DNA of 64,000 bases from an uncultured Serinicoccus sp. (GTDB lineage Bacteria; Actinomycetota; Actinomycetes; Actinomycetales; Dermatophilaceae): assembly GCF_947500995.1 (NCBI RefSeq), contig NZ_CANMUA010000011.1, positions 1 through 64,000 of the forward strand, read 5' to 3'. The notes below the pieces were generated by a model. The model made no database searches and was not told the origin of the DNA. It saw only the letters and a program-made list of their open reading frames with translations. Positions 34,010-47,056 of this stretch are shown here, piece by piece. The number at the start of each line of letters is the position of its first letter. Position 1 is the stretch's first letter. Both the position numbers and the translations under genes were made by a program.

Positions 34010-34443
34010 CGGCCGACCGTCGCCGCCAGGGCGGTGAGCGCACCGATCCAGCCGTCGCGCATGGAGGTGTCCGCGTCGGCCTGGGCGATCTCGTGGGTCA
34101 GCACGACGAGGGTGCCGTGCGAGTGCCCGGTGAGCGTGATCGTCACCAGGTCGTCCTCGGCCTGACCCTCCCCGGTCTCCCACCGCCACGCCAGCTGGAC
34201 CAGCGAGGGCGGCTCCAGCCGGGTGAAGTGCCCCGCGGCACCGAGCGAGGCGACCTGCGAGCTGACCGCGAAGCGACCGCCCTCGGTCGCGTCCACGGTG
34301 TGCCGGGTGTCCGGCAGACCGGGCCACCACCAGGTGGCGAGGACCTGCGGGTCCGTCCACGCGGCATACAGGGTCTGCGGGTCGGCGTCGACGTCCTGCG
34401 CGACGACGATCCTGGGGCCGGGGTAGCTGCGCGGCTGCGTCAT
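33997..34443 (-). CDS. SRPBCC (AHSA1-type) protein
   Basis: 148 aa, full length for AHSA1 proteins. The START-like fold is indicated by IVVAQDVDADPQTLYAAWTD, ATWWWPGLPDTRHTVDATEG and the C-terminal MRDGWIGALTALA helix. Such proteins bind hydrophobic ligands or act as Hsp90 cochaperone relatives; the bacterial ones are mostly uncharacterised. The ATG overlaps the stop of the hydrolase gene (34440-34443), so they form an operon. Confidence 0.8.
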   Translation of the reverse strand: MTQPRSYPGPRIVVAQDVDADPQTLYAAWTDPQVLATWWWPGLPDTRHTVDATEGGRFAVSSQVASLGAAGHFTRLEPPSLVQLAWRWETGEGQAEDDLVTITLTGHSHGTLVVLTHEIAQADADTSMRDGWIGALTALAATVGRPSH

Positions 34444-35924
34444 CGGTCGTCTCCTCGGTCACCGGTCAGGTCCTGGTCGGTGCCGGGCTCCGGCTCCAGG
34501 CCCAGGACGGCCCGGATCGTCGGCACGCACTCCACCGTAGTGGCCCGGCGCCGGCCGTCACCCGGCAGCGGGTCCCAGTAGCGCAGGTGGTCGTGCAGCG
34601 GCAGCAGGCGGTGCCACCAGGGGTGGTGCCGACCCGTGTGGTGCACCGCCACGTCGCGGATGCCGGTGCCCAGGACCCCGCGCAGCGGCCCGCCCACCGG
34701 GTCGCCGAACGCGAGCCACCGCGCCGGGAAGTAGAGGTTGGTCCACCGGGTCGGCCCGAAGGGGGCGCCGTGGTTGCCGACGAGGACCGTCCGCTCGAGG
34801 TCGCCCCGACGCAGCACCGCGGGGTAGAAGGACGCCGAGCGCTCGTCGGCGTCCGCGGACGGGGCCAGCGAGGGCATCGGCGGGCACATGGGCAGCTCGA
34901 GGTCGTCCTGCCGGCGCTGCAGCGAGGAGGCCCGGGTGTCGAGCAGGAGGCGGCCGTGCGCCAGCGGCGACCCCAGGGTGAGGAAGTCGGTGACGAGCCA
35001 GGGCACGCCGCGCTCCCGGCACTCCCGCCAGAGCCGGCGCTGCACGTGCTGGAACACCTCGACCTCCCCGGCCTCCAGGCCCAGCGGGTCGCTGTAGTCG
35101 TGCACCAGGCGCTCGGCCTCCGGCTGCGGGCCGGCCTTCTCGAAGGTGGGGTGACGTGCCTCGTCCCAGAAGAGCCGCAGGATGTCGTAGCCGATGACCG
35201 AGCCGAGGGAGTGGCCCACCACGGCGATCTCGTCGTAGACGCCGGAGGTGTGCAGCCGCCGCATGAGCTCCAGCCCCTCGGTGCGGATGTCGGTGCGGGC
35301 GGCGACCCCCGACGGGTCGGGCGTGAGGTAGCGCTCGGCGTCCGCCAGGCGCCGGGTGAGCAACGGACGCACCGCCGCCTGCGCCCCGGCCAGCCCGGCG
35401 GCCACCCAGAAGGGCGGCTGGGTGAGCCAGGCCCGCACCCCCTCGCGGGAGACCATGACGACGGCGATGAGCGCCGCCACCGCGACCGTGAGCAGCAGCC
35501 CGAGGGTCAGCACGTTGAGAGCGGGGGCGGCGGGGCCGCCGGCCCACCCGGACCGTCGGCGCAGCAGCCGGCCCAGCCAGGCCAGGACCTGAGGCGCGCT
35601 CGACGTCGGCGCGTGGTGGGCCCAGTAGAGCTCGTAGAGGTCGGTCGGGGCGCGGCGGGAGGAGCGCCCGTAGAGGGCCATGCGGCGCAGCTCGAGGTTG
35701 TCGCTGAGCCGGTCCGGCTTGCTCCAGGCCGCGCGGCCCACGCCCAGACCGTCGAGGAAACCCCGCAGGGTGCCCGTCGGCTCCTGCTCGCCGATCCCGT
35801 GGATGAGGACGACCGCGCGGCGGACCCTCCCGTCGCCCTCCCCGGCGACCGGCCGGGTGGGCTCCCCGAGCCGGGCGTCGGCGGCGAGCGGGTCACCGGA
35901 GCGTGTCCCCCACCTCGTCGTCAT
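34440..35924 (-). CDS. Alpha/beta hydrolase with membrane segments
   Basis: 494 aa from ATG 35924. The N-terminal part has AVVLIHGIGEQEPTG (oxyanion region, ~38-52). Two hydrophobic segments lie near 140-190. The nucleophile elbow VVGHSLGSVIGYDILRLFW is at ~245-263, and TLGSPLAHGRLLL follows. It belongs to the serine hydrolase superfamily; substrate unknown. First gene of an operon with the AHSA1 protein. Confidence 0.78.
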   Translation of the reverse strand: MTTRWGTRSGDPLAADARLGEPTRPVAGEGDGRVRRAVVLIHGIGEQEPTGTLRGFLDGLGVGRAAWSKPDRLSDNLELRRMALYGRSSRRAPTDLYELYWAHHAPTSSAPQVLAWLGRLLRRRSGWAGGPAAPALNVLTLGLLLTVAVAALIAVVMVSREGVRAWLTQPPFWVAAGLAGAQAAVRPLLTRRLADAERYLTPDPSGVAARTDIRTEGLELMRRLHTSGVYDEIAVVGHSLGSVIGYDILRLFWDEARHPTFEKAGPQPEAERLVHDYSDPLGLEAGEVEVFQHVQRRLWRECRERGVPWLVTDFLTLGSPLAHGRLLLDTRASSLQRRQDDLELPMCPPMPSLAPSADADERSASFYPAVLRRGDLERTVLVGNHGAPFGPTRWTNLYFPARWLAFGDPVGGPLRGVLGTGIRDVAVHHTGRHHPWWHRLLPLHDHLRYWDPLPGDGRRRATTVECVPTIRAVLGLEPEPGTDQDLTGDRGDDR

Positions 35925-35970
35925 CCGGGCACTCTCGCAGCGGGGTACGACAGACCCGGGCCGCCGCAGG

Positions 35971-36747
35971 TCAGGCCTCGTCCAGGACACCGCCGAGGTA
36001 GTCCAGCAGCGGGGCGCGCACCGGCATGAGGTAGGCGTGGTGGCCGCGGTCGCGGGCGAAGTCGACGACGCGCCGGGCGAAGTCGCGCTGCCAGCCGATC
36101 GAGGTGTCGAAGCCACGGGGGAAGACCACCCGGTTGCGGCGGCGCCAGTAGCCCATCGCCCCGTCCGTCGTCACCGACGTCGCGCCCCACCACACGGGCA
36201 GGTCGGAGGGAAGGACCGAGGCCCACGCCGCCATGAGGTGCACGTCGAAGAACGGCTGGGTGAAGATGCCGCTGGCGCCGGCCGCGAGCTTGCGGTCGAG
36301 GTAGCGCATCTCGGTGGTCATCGCCTGCCGGTAGGGGTCCAGGCCGGCGTAGATCGTCACCCCGGGCAGCTCGCTGCGCAGCCGCCGGATGACGTCGACG
36401 GCGTCCACCGGGTAGGTCGCGGAGTGGAAGTAGTCGGCGTCGTCGCCGGACACCACGAGCAGCTCACCGGTGCGCCGCGCCTCCTGCGCCATGGGGAGCT
36501 CGGCGTCGGGGTCCACGTCCGCGGCCCGGATGTGCGGGATCGTCCGGTATGCCGTGCCGTCGCCCCGGGTGGTCGACTCCCGGGCGACCTGGGTTGCCGC
36601 CCAGCTGCGCAGGTCGAACTTCACCAGGTCGGGGATGTTGACCGTGTCCACGGTCGTGAGGTGCTCACGGACCTGCAGCATCTCGCCGCGGACCGACTCG
36701 GCGCTGCGCGGGACGAGCTCGACGGAGATGCGGGACGTGGTGGACAT
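35971..36747 (-). CDS. MetF-like methylenetetrahydrofolate reductase homologue, short
   Basis: 258 aa, shorter than standard MetF (~290-310). MTHFR barrel signatures: RISVELVPRSAESV (beta-1), TVDTVNIPDLVKFD, TYPVDAVDVIRRLRSELPG, GLDPYRQAMTTEMRYLDRKL and AGASGIFTQPFFDV. It probably handles a folate C1 unit or a related flavin reaction. metH lies 4 kb away, which fits methionine synthesis, but the divergence from housekeeping MetF means it could be a paralogue with another substrate. Confidence 0.7.
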   Translation of the reverse strand: MSTTSRISVELVPRSAESVRGEMLQVREHLTTVDTVNIPDLVKFDLRSWAATQVARESTTRGDGTAYRTIPHIRAADVDPDAELPMAQEARRTGELLVVSGDDADYFHSATYPVDAVDVIRRLRSELPGVTIYAGLDPYRQAMTTEMRYLDRKLAAGASGIFTQPFFDVHLMAAWASVLPSDLPVWWGATSVTTDGAMGYWRRRNRVVFPRGFDTSIGWQRDFARRVVDFARDRGHHAYLMPVRAPLLDYLGGVLDEA

Positions 36748-36823
36748 GGTGGCCCAGTCTTCCAAGCGGTCGTGCGGGTCGGGAAATCGCCGCCGACGCC
36801 GCACCACCTACGGCGGCCGGGGA

Positions 36824-37093
36824 TCAGCTCCGCAGGATGTCCAGCACCTCGTCGATCTTGGTCTCGACCCCGGTCAGCCGTGTCTCCACGGCATCCATGG
36901 TGGTCTCGACCCCGGTCAGGCGTGTCTGCACGGCATCCATCTTGGTACCGAGGTCGGCGATGTCGGTCCCGAGCTCGTCGAGGCGGTGGGTGTGCCGCTT
37001 CTGCGTGCCCTGGATGTCGAAGAGCATGGTGTAGATCTCGGAGACGTCGTTGTCGAGCTGGCGCACCTTGCGTTCGATGTTCATCGCCGTCAT
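36824..37093 (-). CDS. Short coiled-coil protein with an internal 14-residue repeat
   Basis: 89 aa. An N-terminal helix (IERKVRQLDNDVSEIYTMLF) leads to a C-terminal heptad region with two copies of MDAVxTRLTGVET. At DNA level these are two 42-bp tandem units (36861-36902, 36903-36944) that differ at few positions. It probably forms a parallel coiled coil. Function unknown. ATG at 37093; an internal ATG at 37084 is possible. Confidence 0.7.
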   Translation of the reverse strand: MTAMNIERKVRQLDNDVSEIYTMLFDIQGTQKRHTHRLDELGTDIADLGTKMDAVQTRLTGVETTMDAVETRLTGVETKIDEVLDILRS

Positions 37094-37168
37094 GACCGCC
37101 ACCCTACGCCGTGCCGCGAGGCGCGGACAGGCTGAGCATCCATCTGTGGACGACGCCTTCTCGACAGA

Positions 37169-37206
37169 CCGAGGGCCCCGCGGCAGGTGCGCCGCGGGGC
37201 CCTCGG
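37169..37206 (-). terminator. Strong hairpin downstream of proX
   Basis: CCGAGGGCCCCGCGGC pairs perfectly with GCCGCGGGGCCCTCGG around a six-base loop, 16 bp after the proX stop. No T-run follows, as is common for actinobacterial terminators. Confidence 0.8.
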
Positions 37207-37221
37207 ATCGTGCGGTGGGGC

Positions 37222-38163
37222 TCAGCCCTCTTCGGTGACCATGGTGTCGAAGGCGTCGGGGTACTCCTCCAGGAAGGCGTCGATGGCCTCGGTCTCCTGG
37301 CCCTCGCCGTACTCGTTGACGACCATGTCCTCGAGCGCGCCGTACTCCTCGTCGTCCAGCTGGATGCCGGCGATGAGCTCGGCGGCCTCCGGGAACTCCT
37401 CGGCGAAGCCCTGCGTGCCGAGGAAGTGCAGCGCCTCGGCCTCGCCGAGCGCCCCCTCCGGGTCCTCGAGGGTCTTGATGTCGAAGGCGCTGTTGGCCCA
37501 GAAGGGCTGCCACAGCGTGACGACGATGTCCTCCTCGGCGTCGATGGCGCTCTCCAGCTCGGTGAGCATGGCGGAGGTCGAGGAGGTGACCAGCTCGTAG
37601 TCGCCCTCCAGCTCGTAGGTCGGCATGACCGAGTCCTGCGTGGCGGCGGTGAGACCCGCGCCCGGCTCGATCCCGATGATCTGCCCGTTGAACATGTCGG
37701 CATTGCCGGTGAGCTCGGAGATGGACTCGATCTCGGTGTAGGTCGGCACCGCGAAGGTCAGCTTCGCGTTGTCGTAGTAGGCGCCGAGGTCCTCGATGCG
37801 GTCGCCGTACTCCTCCATGTACTGGGCGTGGGTCACCTCGGGCCACGCCGAGGGGTACATGTCGACGTCGCCCTCGGCCAGCCCGGTGTAGAGCAGGGCG
37901 GCCTCGGTGAGCTCCTCCATCTCGACCTCGTAGCCGAGCTTGGTGAGCTGGTCCTCCAGGAGGTAGGCGGTGGACAGCCCGTCCGTCCAGGACGGGATGA
38001 AGCCCATGGTGATGGTGCCCTCGGCACCACCGGCCGCCGGCTCACCCGAGTCACCGTCACCGGTGTCGCCGCCGGAGTCCCCACCGCCGCAGGCGGCGAG
38101 GGTCAGGCTGGTGGCCAGGGCGGCCCCGGCCAGGGTCATCGTGCGGTTGCGTCGAAGCATCAT
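37222..38163 (-). CDS. proX: Glycine betaine/proline-binding lipoprotein ProX/OpuAC
   Basis: 313 aa. A lipoprotein signal with lipobox LTLAAC is followed by a Gly/Asp/Ser-rich linker, and then an OpuAC-type binding domain (TMGFIPSWTDGLSTAYLLED; YPSAWPEVTHAQYMEEYGD). Tryptophans for a quaternary-amine cage are plausible at SWTDG, AWPEV and LWQPFW. It delivers the compatible solute to the ProW/ProV transporter encoded just upstream in the operon. Confidence 0.9.
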   Translation of the reverse strand: MMLRRNRTMTLAGAALATSLTLAACGGGDSGGDTGDGDSGEPAAGGAEGTITMGFIPSWTDGLSTAYLLEDQLTKLGYEVEMEELTEAALLYTGLAEGDVDMYPSAWPEVTHAQYMEEYGDRIEDLGAYYDNAKLTFAVPTYTEIESISELTGNADMFNGQIIGIEPGAGLTAATQDSVMPTYELEGDYELVTSSTSAMLTELESAIDAEEDIVVTLWQPFWANSAFDIKTLEDPEGALGEAEALHFLGTQGFAEEFPEAAELIAGIQLDDEEYGALEDMVVNEYGEGQETEAIDAFLEEYPDAFDTMVTEEG

Positions 38164-38227
38164 TTCTGGTGGTTTCCCTTCGTATGGTGCGAGCGCCCGT
38201 CAGGCGCTCCGTTCGGTTCGGTCGATG

Positions 38228-39217
38228 TCACGGCCCGACCTGAGCGAGTCCGCGACCCTTGTCGGCGCCGCCCTCGACCCGCTCGTCGGCCTCGTCCTGC
38301 GCCGTGTCGCTGTCCGAGGCGTCGCCGCCGCCGTTGGACCGGCGGCGGAGCATGCTCAGCCCCGAGTGCGGGTAGTCGCCGGGTCGGCCCAGCGCGGCGG
38401 TCACCCGGTCGAGGTAGATGGCGATGATGACCACGGACAGGCCCGCCTCGATGCCCTGCGGCCCGTTGAGCGTCGAGATGGAGGCCACGACCTCCTTGCC
38501 CAGCCCGTCGGCTCCGGCGATGCCGGCGATGACGGCCATGGACAGCGACAGCATGATGACCTGGTTGACGCCGGCCATGATGGTCGGCGTGGCCAGGGGA
38601 AGCTGGATCCCGCGCAGGATCTGGCCCGGGGTGGCGCCGAAGGCCTGGCCCGCCTCGACGGTCTCCGAGTCCACCCCGCGGATGCCGAGCTCGGTGAGCC
38701 GGACCCCCGGAGGGAGGGCGAAGATGACCGTGGCGAAGATGCCGGGCACCACGCCGATGCCGAAGAACACCACGGCCGGGATGAGGTAGACGAAGGCCGG
38801 CATCGTCTGCATGAAGTCCAGCACCGGCCGGACGACGGCGCTGACCTGGTCGTTGCGCGCGGCGAGGATGCCGATCGGGACGGCGATGAGGATCGCCACC
38901 AACGTGGCGATGAGGACAAGCGCGAGGGTCTGCATCGCGGTCACCCACTGGTCCATCGCGATGACGAGCAGGAAGGTGATGACCGTGCCGAGGGCCAGCT
39001 CCCACGAACGGACCAGCATCCCGAGCAGGGCGAACACCACGACCAGGATCAGGGCCGGCACGGTCACCAGGGCGTCGGTCAGCGTGGTGACCAGGAAGTC
39101 CAGGACGGTCGACACGAAGTCGAGCAGCCACTCGAAGTTGTCGTTGATCCACTCGAGCACACTGTCCCCCCACTCGCCGACGGGGATCCGGGGGACGATC
39201 GAGTCGTTCTCGTTCAT
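38228..39217 (-). CDS. proW: Glycine betaine/proline ABC permease ProW
   Basis: 329 aa. About six membrane spans; the coupling-helix region reads EAGQAFGATPGQILRGIQLP (EAA motif) and the pore segment QVIMLSLSMAVIAGIAGADG. The last ~50 residues are a charged, disordered tail. Coupled to proV by an ATGA overlap at 39214-39217 and followed by proX after 64 bp. Osmoprotectant import. Confidence 0.92.
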   Translation of the reverse strand: MNENDSIVPRIPVGEWGDSVLEWINDNFEWLLDFVSTVLDFLVTTLTDALVTVPALILVVVFALLGMLVRSWELALGTVITFLLVIAMDQWVTAMQTLALVLIATLVAILIAVPIGILAARNDQVSAVVRPVLDFMQTMPAFVYLIPAVVFFGIGVVPGIFATVIFALPPGVRLTELGIRGVDSETVEAGQAFGATPGQILRGIQLPLATPTIMAGVNQVIMLSLSMAVIAGIAGADGLGKEVVASISTLNGPQGIEAGLSVVIIAIYLDRVTAALGRPGDYPHSGLSMLRRRSNGGGDASDSDTAQDEADERVEGGADKGRGLAQVGP

Positions 39218-40461
39218 GCGACACCTCCGGTCGGCTGCAGCTGGGCGTCGGGGGTCGTGGCCGGCTGGCCGCCGTCCTCGTCCGCCGCGGGCGGGCTGGA
39301 GCGCAGCGCGGCGAGCAGGGTGACGCGAGGGATGACGCCCGCGACCTTGTCCTGCTCGTCCAGCACGATCAGGAGGGCGTGCTCGGTGGCGTGCCCGAAG
39401 AGGTCGACCAGGTGGTCCCCGGCACGGACGACGCCGACCTGCTCGGCAGGCACCACCCGCAACTCCCCGCCGTCCCGGACGGCGGTCGCCACGTCGCGTT
39501 CGCGGACGAGGCCCGCCAGCGTGCGGTCCCGGCGGACCACGGGAAGGATCGTGGTCTGGTGCTCGCGCATGAGCTTGTGCGCGGTCTGCGGACCCTGCTC
39601 GGTCCCGAGGACGGCCACCGGCGGCTCCATGATGTTGGCGGCCGTGAGCACCCGGGTGCGGTCGACGTCCTGGACGAACTCCGCGACGTAGTTGTTCACC
39701 GGGTTGTTGAGGATCTCCTCGGCGCTGCCGATCTGCTCGATGCGTCCGTCACGCATCATCGCGATCCGGTCGCCGAGACGCATGGCCTCGTTGAGGTCGT
39801 GGGTGATGAACAGGATCGTCTTGCCCAGCTCGTGCTGCAGCTCGATGAGCTGGTCCTGCATGTCCCGCCGGATGAGCGGGTCCAGGGCGCTGAAGGCCTC
39901 GTCCATGAGCATGATGTCGGTGCCGGAGGCCAGCGCCCGGGCCAGCCCGACGCGCTGGCGCATCCCGCCGGAGAGCTCGCCGGGCAGCGACCCGCCCCAG
40001 CCGCCGAGGCCGACCATGTCCAGCGCCCGGTCGGCCTTCTTCTCGCGCTCGGACCGGCTGACCCCGCTGATCTCCAGGGCGTAGGCGGCGTTCTCCCCGA
40101 CCGTGCGGTGGGGCAGCAGCGCGAAGTGCTGGAAGACCATGCTGACCTTGTCGCGGCGGACCCGGCGCAGCTTCTCGCCGGTGAGCCGGGTGATGTCGTC
40201 GCCGTCGATCGACACCGTGCCAGCGGTCGGCTCGAGCAGCCCGTTGACCATGCGGATGAGGGTGGACTTGCCCGAGCCGGACAGGCCCATGACGACGAAG
40301 ATCTCCCCCTCCTTGACGTCGAAGGAGGCGTCGATGACGGCAGGGGTCAACCCCTGCTGACGCAGGTCGGCGCGGGTGGCGCCGCTCTCGAGGGCGTCGA
40401 CGCCGCGTTGCGGGCGGCGGCCGAAGACCTTGTAGAGCTTCTCGGCGGAGATGGAGGCCAC
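39214..40461 (-). CDS. proV: Glycine betaine/proline ABC ATPase ProV with CBS domains
   Basis: 415 aa from GTG 40461, with AGGAG five bases upstream (40467-40471). Walker A GLSGSGKSTLIRMVNG (~57), signature LSGGMRQRVGLARALA (~162), Walker B IMLMDEAFSALDP (~186) and H-loop FITHDLNEA. The C-terminal ~120 residues form paired CBS domains (ANIMEPPVAVLGTEQG; GVIPRVTLLAAL), which in this family sense ionic strength or nucleotides and gate transport. First gene of proVWX. Confidence 0.93.
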   Translation of the reverse strand: MASISAEKLYKVFGRRPQRGVDALESGATRADLRQQGLTPAVIDASFDVKEGEIFVVMGLSGSGKSTLIRMVNGLLEPTAGTVSIDGDDITRLTGEKLRRVRRDKVSMVFQHFALLPHRTVGENAAYALEISGVSRSEREKKADRALDMVGLGGWGGSLPGELSGGMRQRVGLARALASGTDIMLMDEAFSALDPLIRRDMQDQLIELQHELGKTILFITHDLNEAMRLGDRIAMMRDGRIEQIGSAEEILNNPVNNYVAEFVQDVDRTRVLTAANIMEPPVAVLGTEQGPQTAHKLMREHQTTILPVVRRDRTLAGLVRERDVATAVRDGGELRVVPAEQVGVVRAGDHLVDLFGHATEHALLIVLDEQDKVAGVIPRVTLLAALRSSPPAADEDGGQPATTPDAQLQPTGGVA

Positions 40462-40647
40462 GGGACTCCTGTGATCGGGGGCACACGGGTCCCAAGAAAG
40501 TAGCAACGTCAGATCCTCCACCGCAGGTCCAGAGGGGGTTCAGCGCCGCTTCGTGACAGGAACGTTACGTAGACAACGGTCAGGTCACGATGCGCGCGGA
40601 GCGGGAATGAGGTACAAGGCGCCGCCGTGAACAGCCTGTCCGACCGC

Positions 40648-44364
<3,717 letters not shown>

Positions 44365-44474
44365 CCTGAAGATTCTACGGTCGGGCCCTCCGGCTCACCC
44401 ATTCCCGGCGTACGGACCCCCGCTCGCCGACGGCGACCACCCGGCGCCGCAGGACGTGCGGGCCGACCGACGAC

Positions 44475-44495
44475 GCACCGCATACCGTGCGGTGC
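44475..44495. promoter_or_regulatory. Dyad between divergent metH and treY
   Basis: GCACCGCA and TGCGGTGC form a perfect 8-bp dyad around TACCG in the 178-bp gap shared by both promoters. It may be an operator or simply a hairpin in a leader. Confidence 0.4.
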
Positions 44496-44542
44496 CCGCA
44501 CGAGCGGTCACCCGCGCGGCCGGGTGAGACACTGAGGACGTC

Positions 44543-47056
44543 ATGACAGCTTCCACGTCGCGTCCCCTGACCGCCACCTACCGCCTCCAGCTGCACGCCG
44601 GCTTCACCTGCGCCGACGCCCGGCAGGTGCTGCCCTACCTGCACGCGCTGGGGGTCAGCCACGTCTACCTCTCCCCGGTGCTCACGGCCGTCCCGGGCTC
44701 CGAGCACGGGTATGACGTGCTGGACCACACCGAGGTCAACCCCGAGATCGGTGGTCGGCCCGGTCTCGAGGCGCTCGCCGACGCCGCGCACGACCTGGGC
44801 CTGGGGGTGGTCGTGGACGTCGTCCCCAACCACATGGCGCTCGTCGCCCCGCTGTGGCGCAACCTTCCGGTCTGGGAGGTGCTGCGCGACGGGCCGACCG
44901 CCGCGCGGGCCGCCTGGTTCGACGTCGACTGGGACCACCTCGGTGGCCGGTTCGGCCTTCCCGTCCTCGGCGAGGACCTCGACGCGGTGCTCGCCCGCGG
45001 CGAGATCACCCTGGACACCGGTCGTGACGACGAGGGCCCGGCCGCCGGCCAGCCGGTCGCCCGCTACTTCGAGCACGTGCTGCCGCTCGCGCCGGGCACC
45101 GAGCAGCTGGCGCACGAGCACCCCGAGGGCCCGGGCTCCGCAGCCGCGGTGCGCTCCGTGCTGGACGCCCAGCGCTGGCTGCTCTCGTCCTGGCTCGACG
45201 CCGCCGACGTGCTGAACTACCGCCGCTTCTTCGAGGTCGACGGGCTCATCGGCGTCCGGGTCGAGCAGCCCGACGTCTTCGCCGACACCCACGAGCTGCT
45301 CCTCGACCTGCACCGCCGCGGCGTCGTCGACGGCTTCCGCATCGACCACCCGGACGGGCTGGCCGACCCCACGTCATACCTGCGGATGCTCAACGACGCC
45401 GTCCAGGAGGGCACGCCGATCTGGGTCGAGAAGATCCTCGAGGGGGACGAGCGGCTGCCGGAGGTGTGGGCCTGCGCGGGCACGACCGGCTACGACGCCA
45501 ACGCGGCGCTGTCCGCCGCCCTCGTCGACCCCACGACCACCGACGTCGTCAGCGCCACGTGGGCGCAGACCGGGGGTGAGCCCGACCTGCACGTGGAGGT
45601 CGAGCGCTGCAAGCGGCTCGCTGCCACCGAGCTGCTGCGCCCCGAGGTCGCCCGGCTCATGCGGCGGGCGGTGCAGGCACTGCCGCGGCACGACGAGGAC
45701 CGGCTGCGCGACGCGCTGGTCGAGCTGCTGGTCTCGGTGCACGTCTACCGCGCCTACGTCCGGCCCGGGGCCGCCCCGACCGAGGCCGACGAGGCGCTGG
45801 TCCAGCCCCTGCTGGACGGTCAGGAGCGCGCCCGCGCGGCCCGGCCCGAGCTAAGCGCGGAGATCGACGCGCTCACCGACGTCCTCGCCGACCCGCAGGG
45901 GTGCGCCACCGACCCCGCGGCCGCGGCCGACCTGTGCGTGCGCTTCCAGCAGACCACCGGCCCGGTCATGGCCAAGGGCATCGAGGACACCGCGTTCTAC
46001 CGCTGGCACCGCCTCGTCGCGCTCAACGAGGTGGGCGCCGACCCGGCCGTCGGTCTCGACCCCGCGCACGGCGTGGCCACCCTGCACGCCTGGGCCCGCC
46101 ACCAGGCCGGGCACTGGCCCGCCGGCATGACCACCCTGTCCACCCACGACACCAAGCGCAGCGAGGACGTCCGCGCCCGGATCCTGGCCGTCTCCGGCGA
46201 CGGCGAGTCGTGGCAGGCCGTCTCCCGGCTCGCGCTCGAGGCCGCGGCCCGCCACGGGGTGGACGGGGAGACCGCACACCTGATCTGGCAGACCCTGGTG
46301 GGGGCCGGCCGGGTCGACACCGAGCGGCTGGACGCCTACCTCACCAAGGCGGTGCGCGAGGCCAAGGTGCGCTCGACGTGGACCGAGCCGGACGAGGACT
46401 ACGAGGGCCGGGTGCTCGCGCTCGCCCACGAGATGCTCGGCGAGGGGGAGGGCGAGGGCAAGGGCGAGGTCTCCGAGGCGATCGCGGCCGCCGTCCGCGA
46501 CAACGCGCCGACGATCCGCACCCTGACGCTGGCGCAGAAGATCCTGCAGCTCACCCTCCCCGGGATCCCGGACACCTACCAGGGCTCCGGCGTGGTGGAC
46601 CTGTCCCTCGTCGACCCCGACAACCGACGGCCGGTCGACTACGACGAGCGCATCGACCGGCTGCAGCGCCTGGACGCCACGGGGTGGACGGGCGACCTGT
46701 CCGACGAGGTGCTCTGGGTGACCTCGCGGGTGCTGCGCCTGCGGTCCTGGCTCCCGCAGGCCTACGGCCCCGGGGCCGACTACGCCCCCGTCGACGCGGG
46801 CGAGCACGTGCTCGGCTTCCTGCGTGGCGGGGTGGCGGCGACCCTCACCATCCGGGCGCCCCGCGCGCTGGGTGCGGCCGGCGGTCTCGGGGGACAGCGC
46901 ATACCCCTGCCGCCAGACCTCTGGGTCGACGCGCTCACCGGCGCGGAGCACCCGGTCGGCGAGGACGCGGACGGCCCGCTCGCGGCCGACGTCTTCGCCC
47001 AGGGCCCGGTCGCGCTGCTGGTGCGGGCCGCCGACCTGCGGGAGGGTGGCCGATGA
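44543..47056 (+). CDS. treY: Maltooligosyltrehalose synthase TreY
   Basis: 837 aa, family GH13_26. Seen: TYRLQLHAGFTCADARQVLP, VVDVVPNHMALV, DGFRIDHPDGLADP (nucleophile Asp region) and TLSTHDTKRSEDVRAR. It turns the reducing-end alpha-1,4 bond of a malto-oligosaccharide into alpha-1,1, giving maltooligosyltrehalose. Coupled to treZ by an ATGA overlap. Confidence 0.94.
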   Translation: MTASTSRPLTATYRLQLHAGFTCADARQVLPYLHALGVSHVYLSPVLTAVPGSEHGYDVLDHTEVNPEIGGRPGLEALADAAHDLGLGVVVDVVPNHMALVAPLWRNLPVWEVLRDGPTAARAAWFDVDWDHLGGRFGLPVLGEDLDAVLARGEITLDTGRDDEGPAAGQPVARYFEHVLPLAPGTEQLAHEHPEGPGSAAAVRSVLDAQRWLLSSWLDAADVLNYRRFFEVDGLIGVRVEQPDVFADTHELLLDLHRRGVVDGFRIDHPDGLADPTSYLRMLNDAVQEGTPIWVEKILEGDERLPEVWACAGTTGYDANAALSAALVDPTTTDVVSATWAQTGGEPDLHVEVERCKRLAATELLRPEVARLMRRAVQALPRHDEDRLRDALVELLVSVHVYRAYVRPGAAPTEADEALVQPLLDGQERARAARPELSAEIDALTDVLADPQGCATDPAAAADLCVRFQQTTGPVMAKGIEDTAFYRWHRLVALNEVGADPAVGLDPAHGVATLHAWARHQAGHWPAGMTTLSTHDTKRSEDVRARILAVSGDGESWQAVSRLALEAAARHGVDGETAHLIWQTLVGAGRVDTERLDAYLTKAVREAKVRSTWTEPDEDYEGRVLALAHEMLGEGEGEGKGEVSEAIAAAVRDNAPTIRTLTLAQKILQLTLPGIPDTYQGSGVVDLSLVDPDNRRPVDYDERIDRLQRLDATGWTGDLSDEVLWVTSRVLRLRSWLPQAYGPGADYAPVDAGEHVLGFLRGGVAATLTIRAPRALGAAGGLGGQRIPLPPDLWVDALTGAEHPVGEDADGPLAADVFAQGPVALLVRAADLREGGR

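Noticed and set aside
44365-44542. Cobalamin riboswitch upstream of metH
   Set aside because: The 178-bp gap lacks the conserved B12-box and is shared with the treY promoter.
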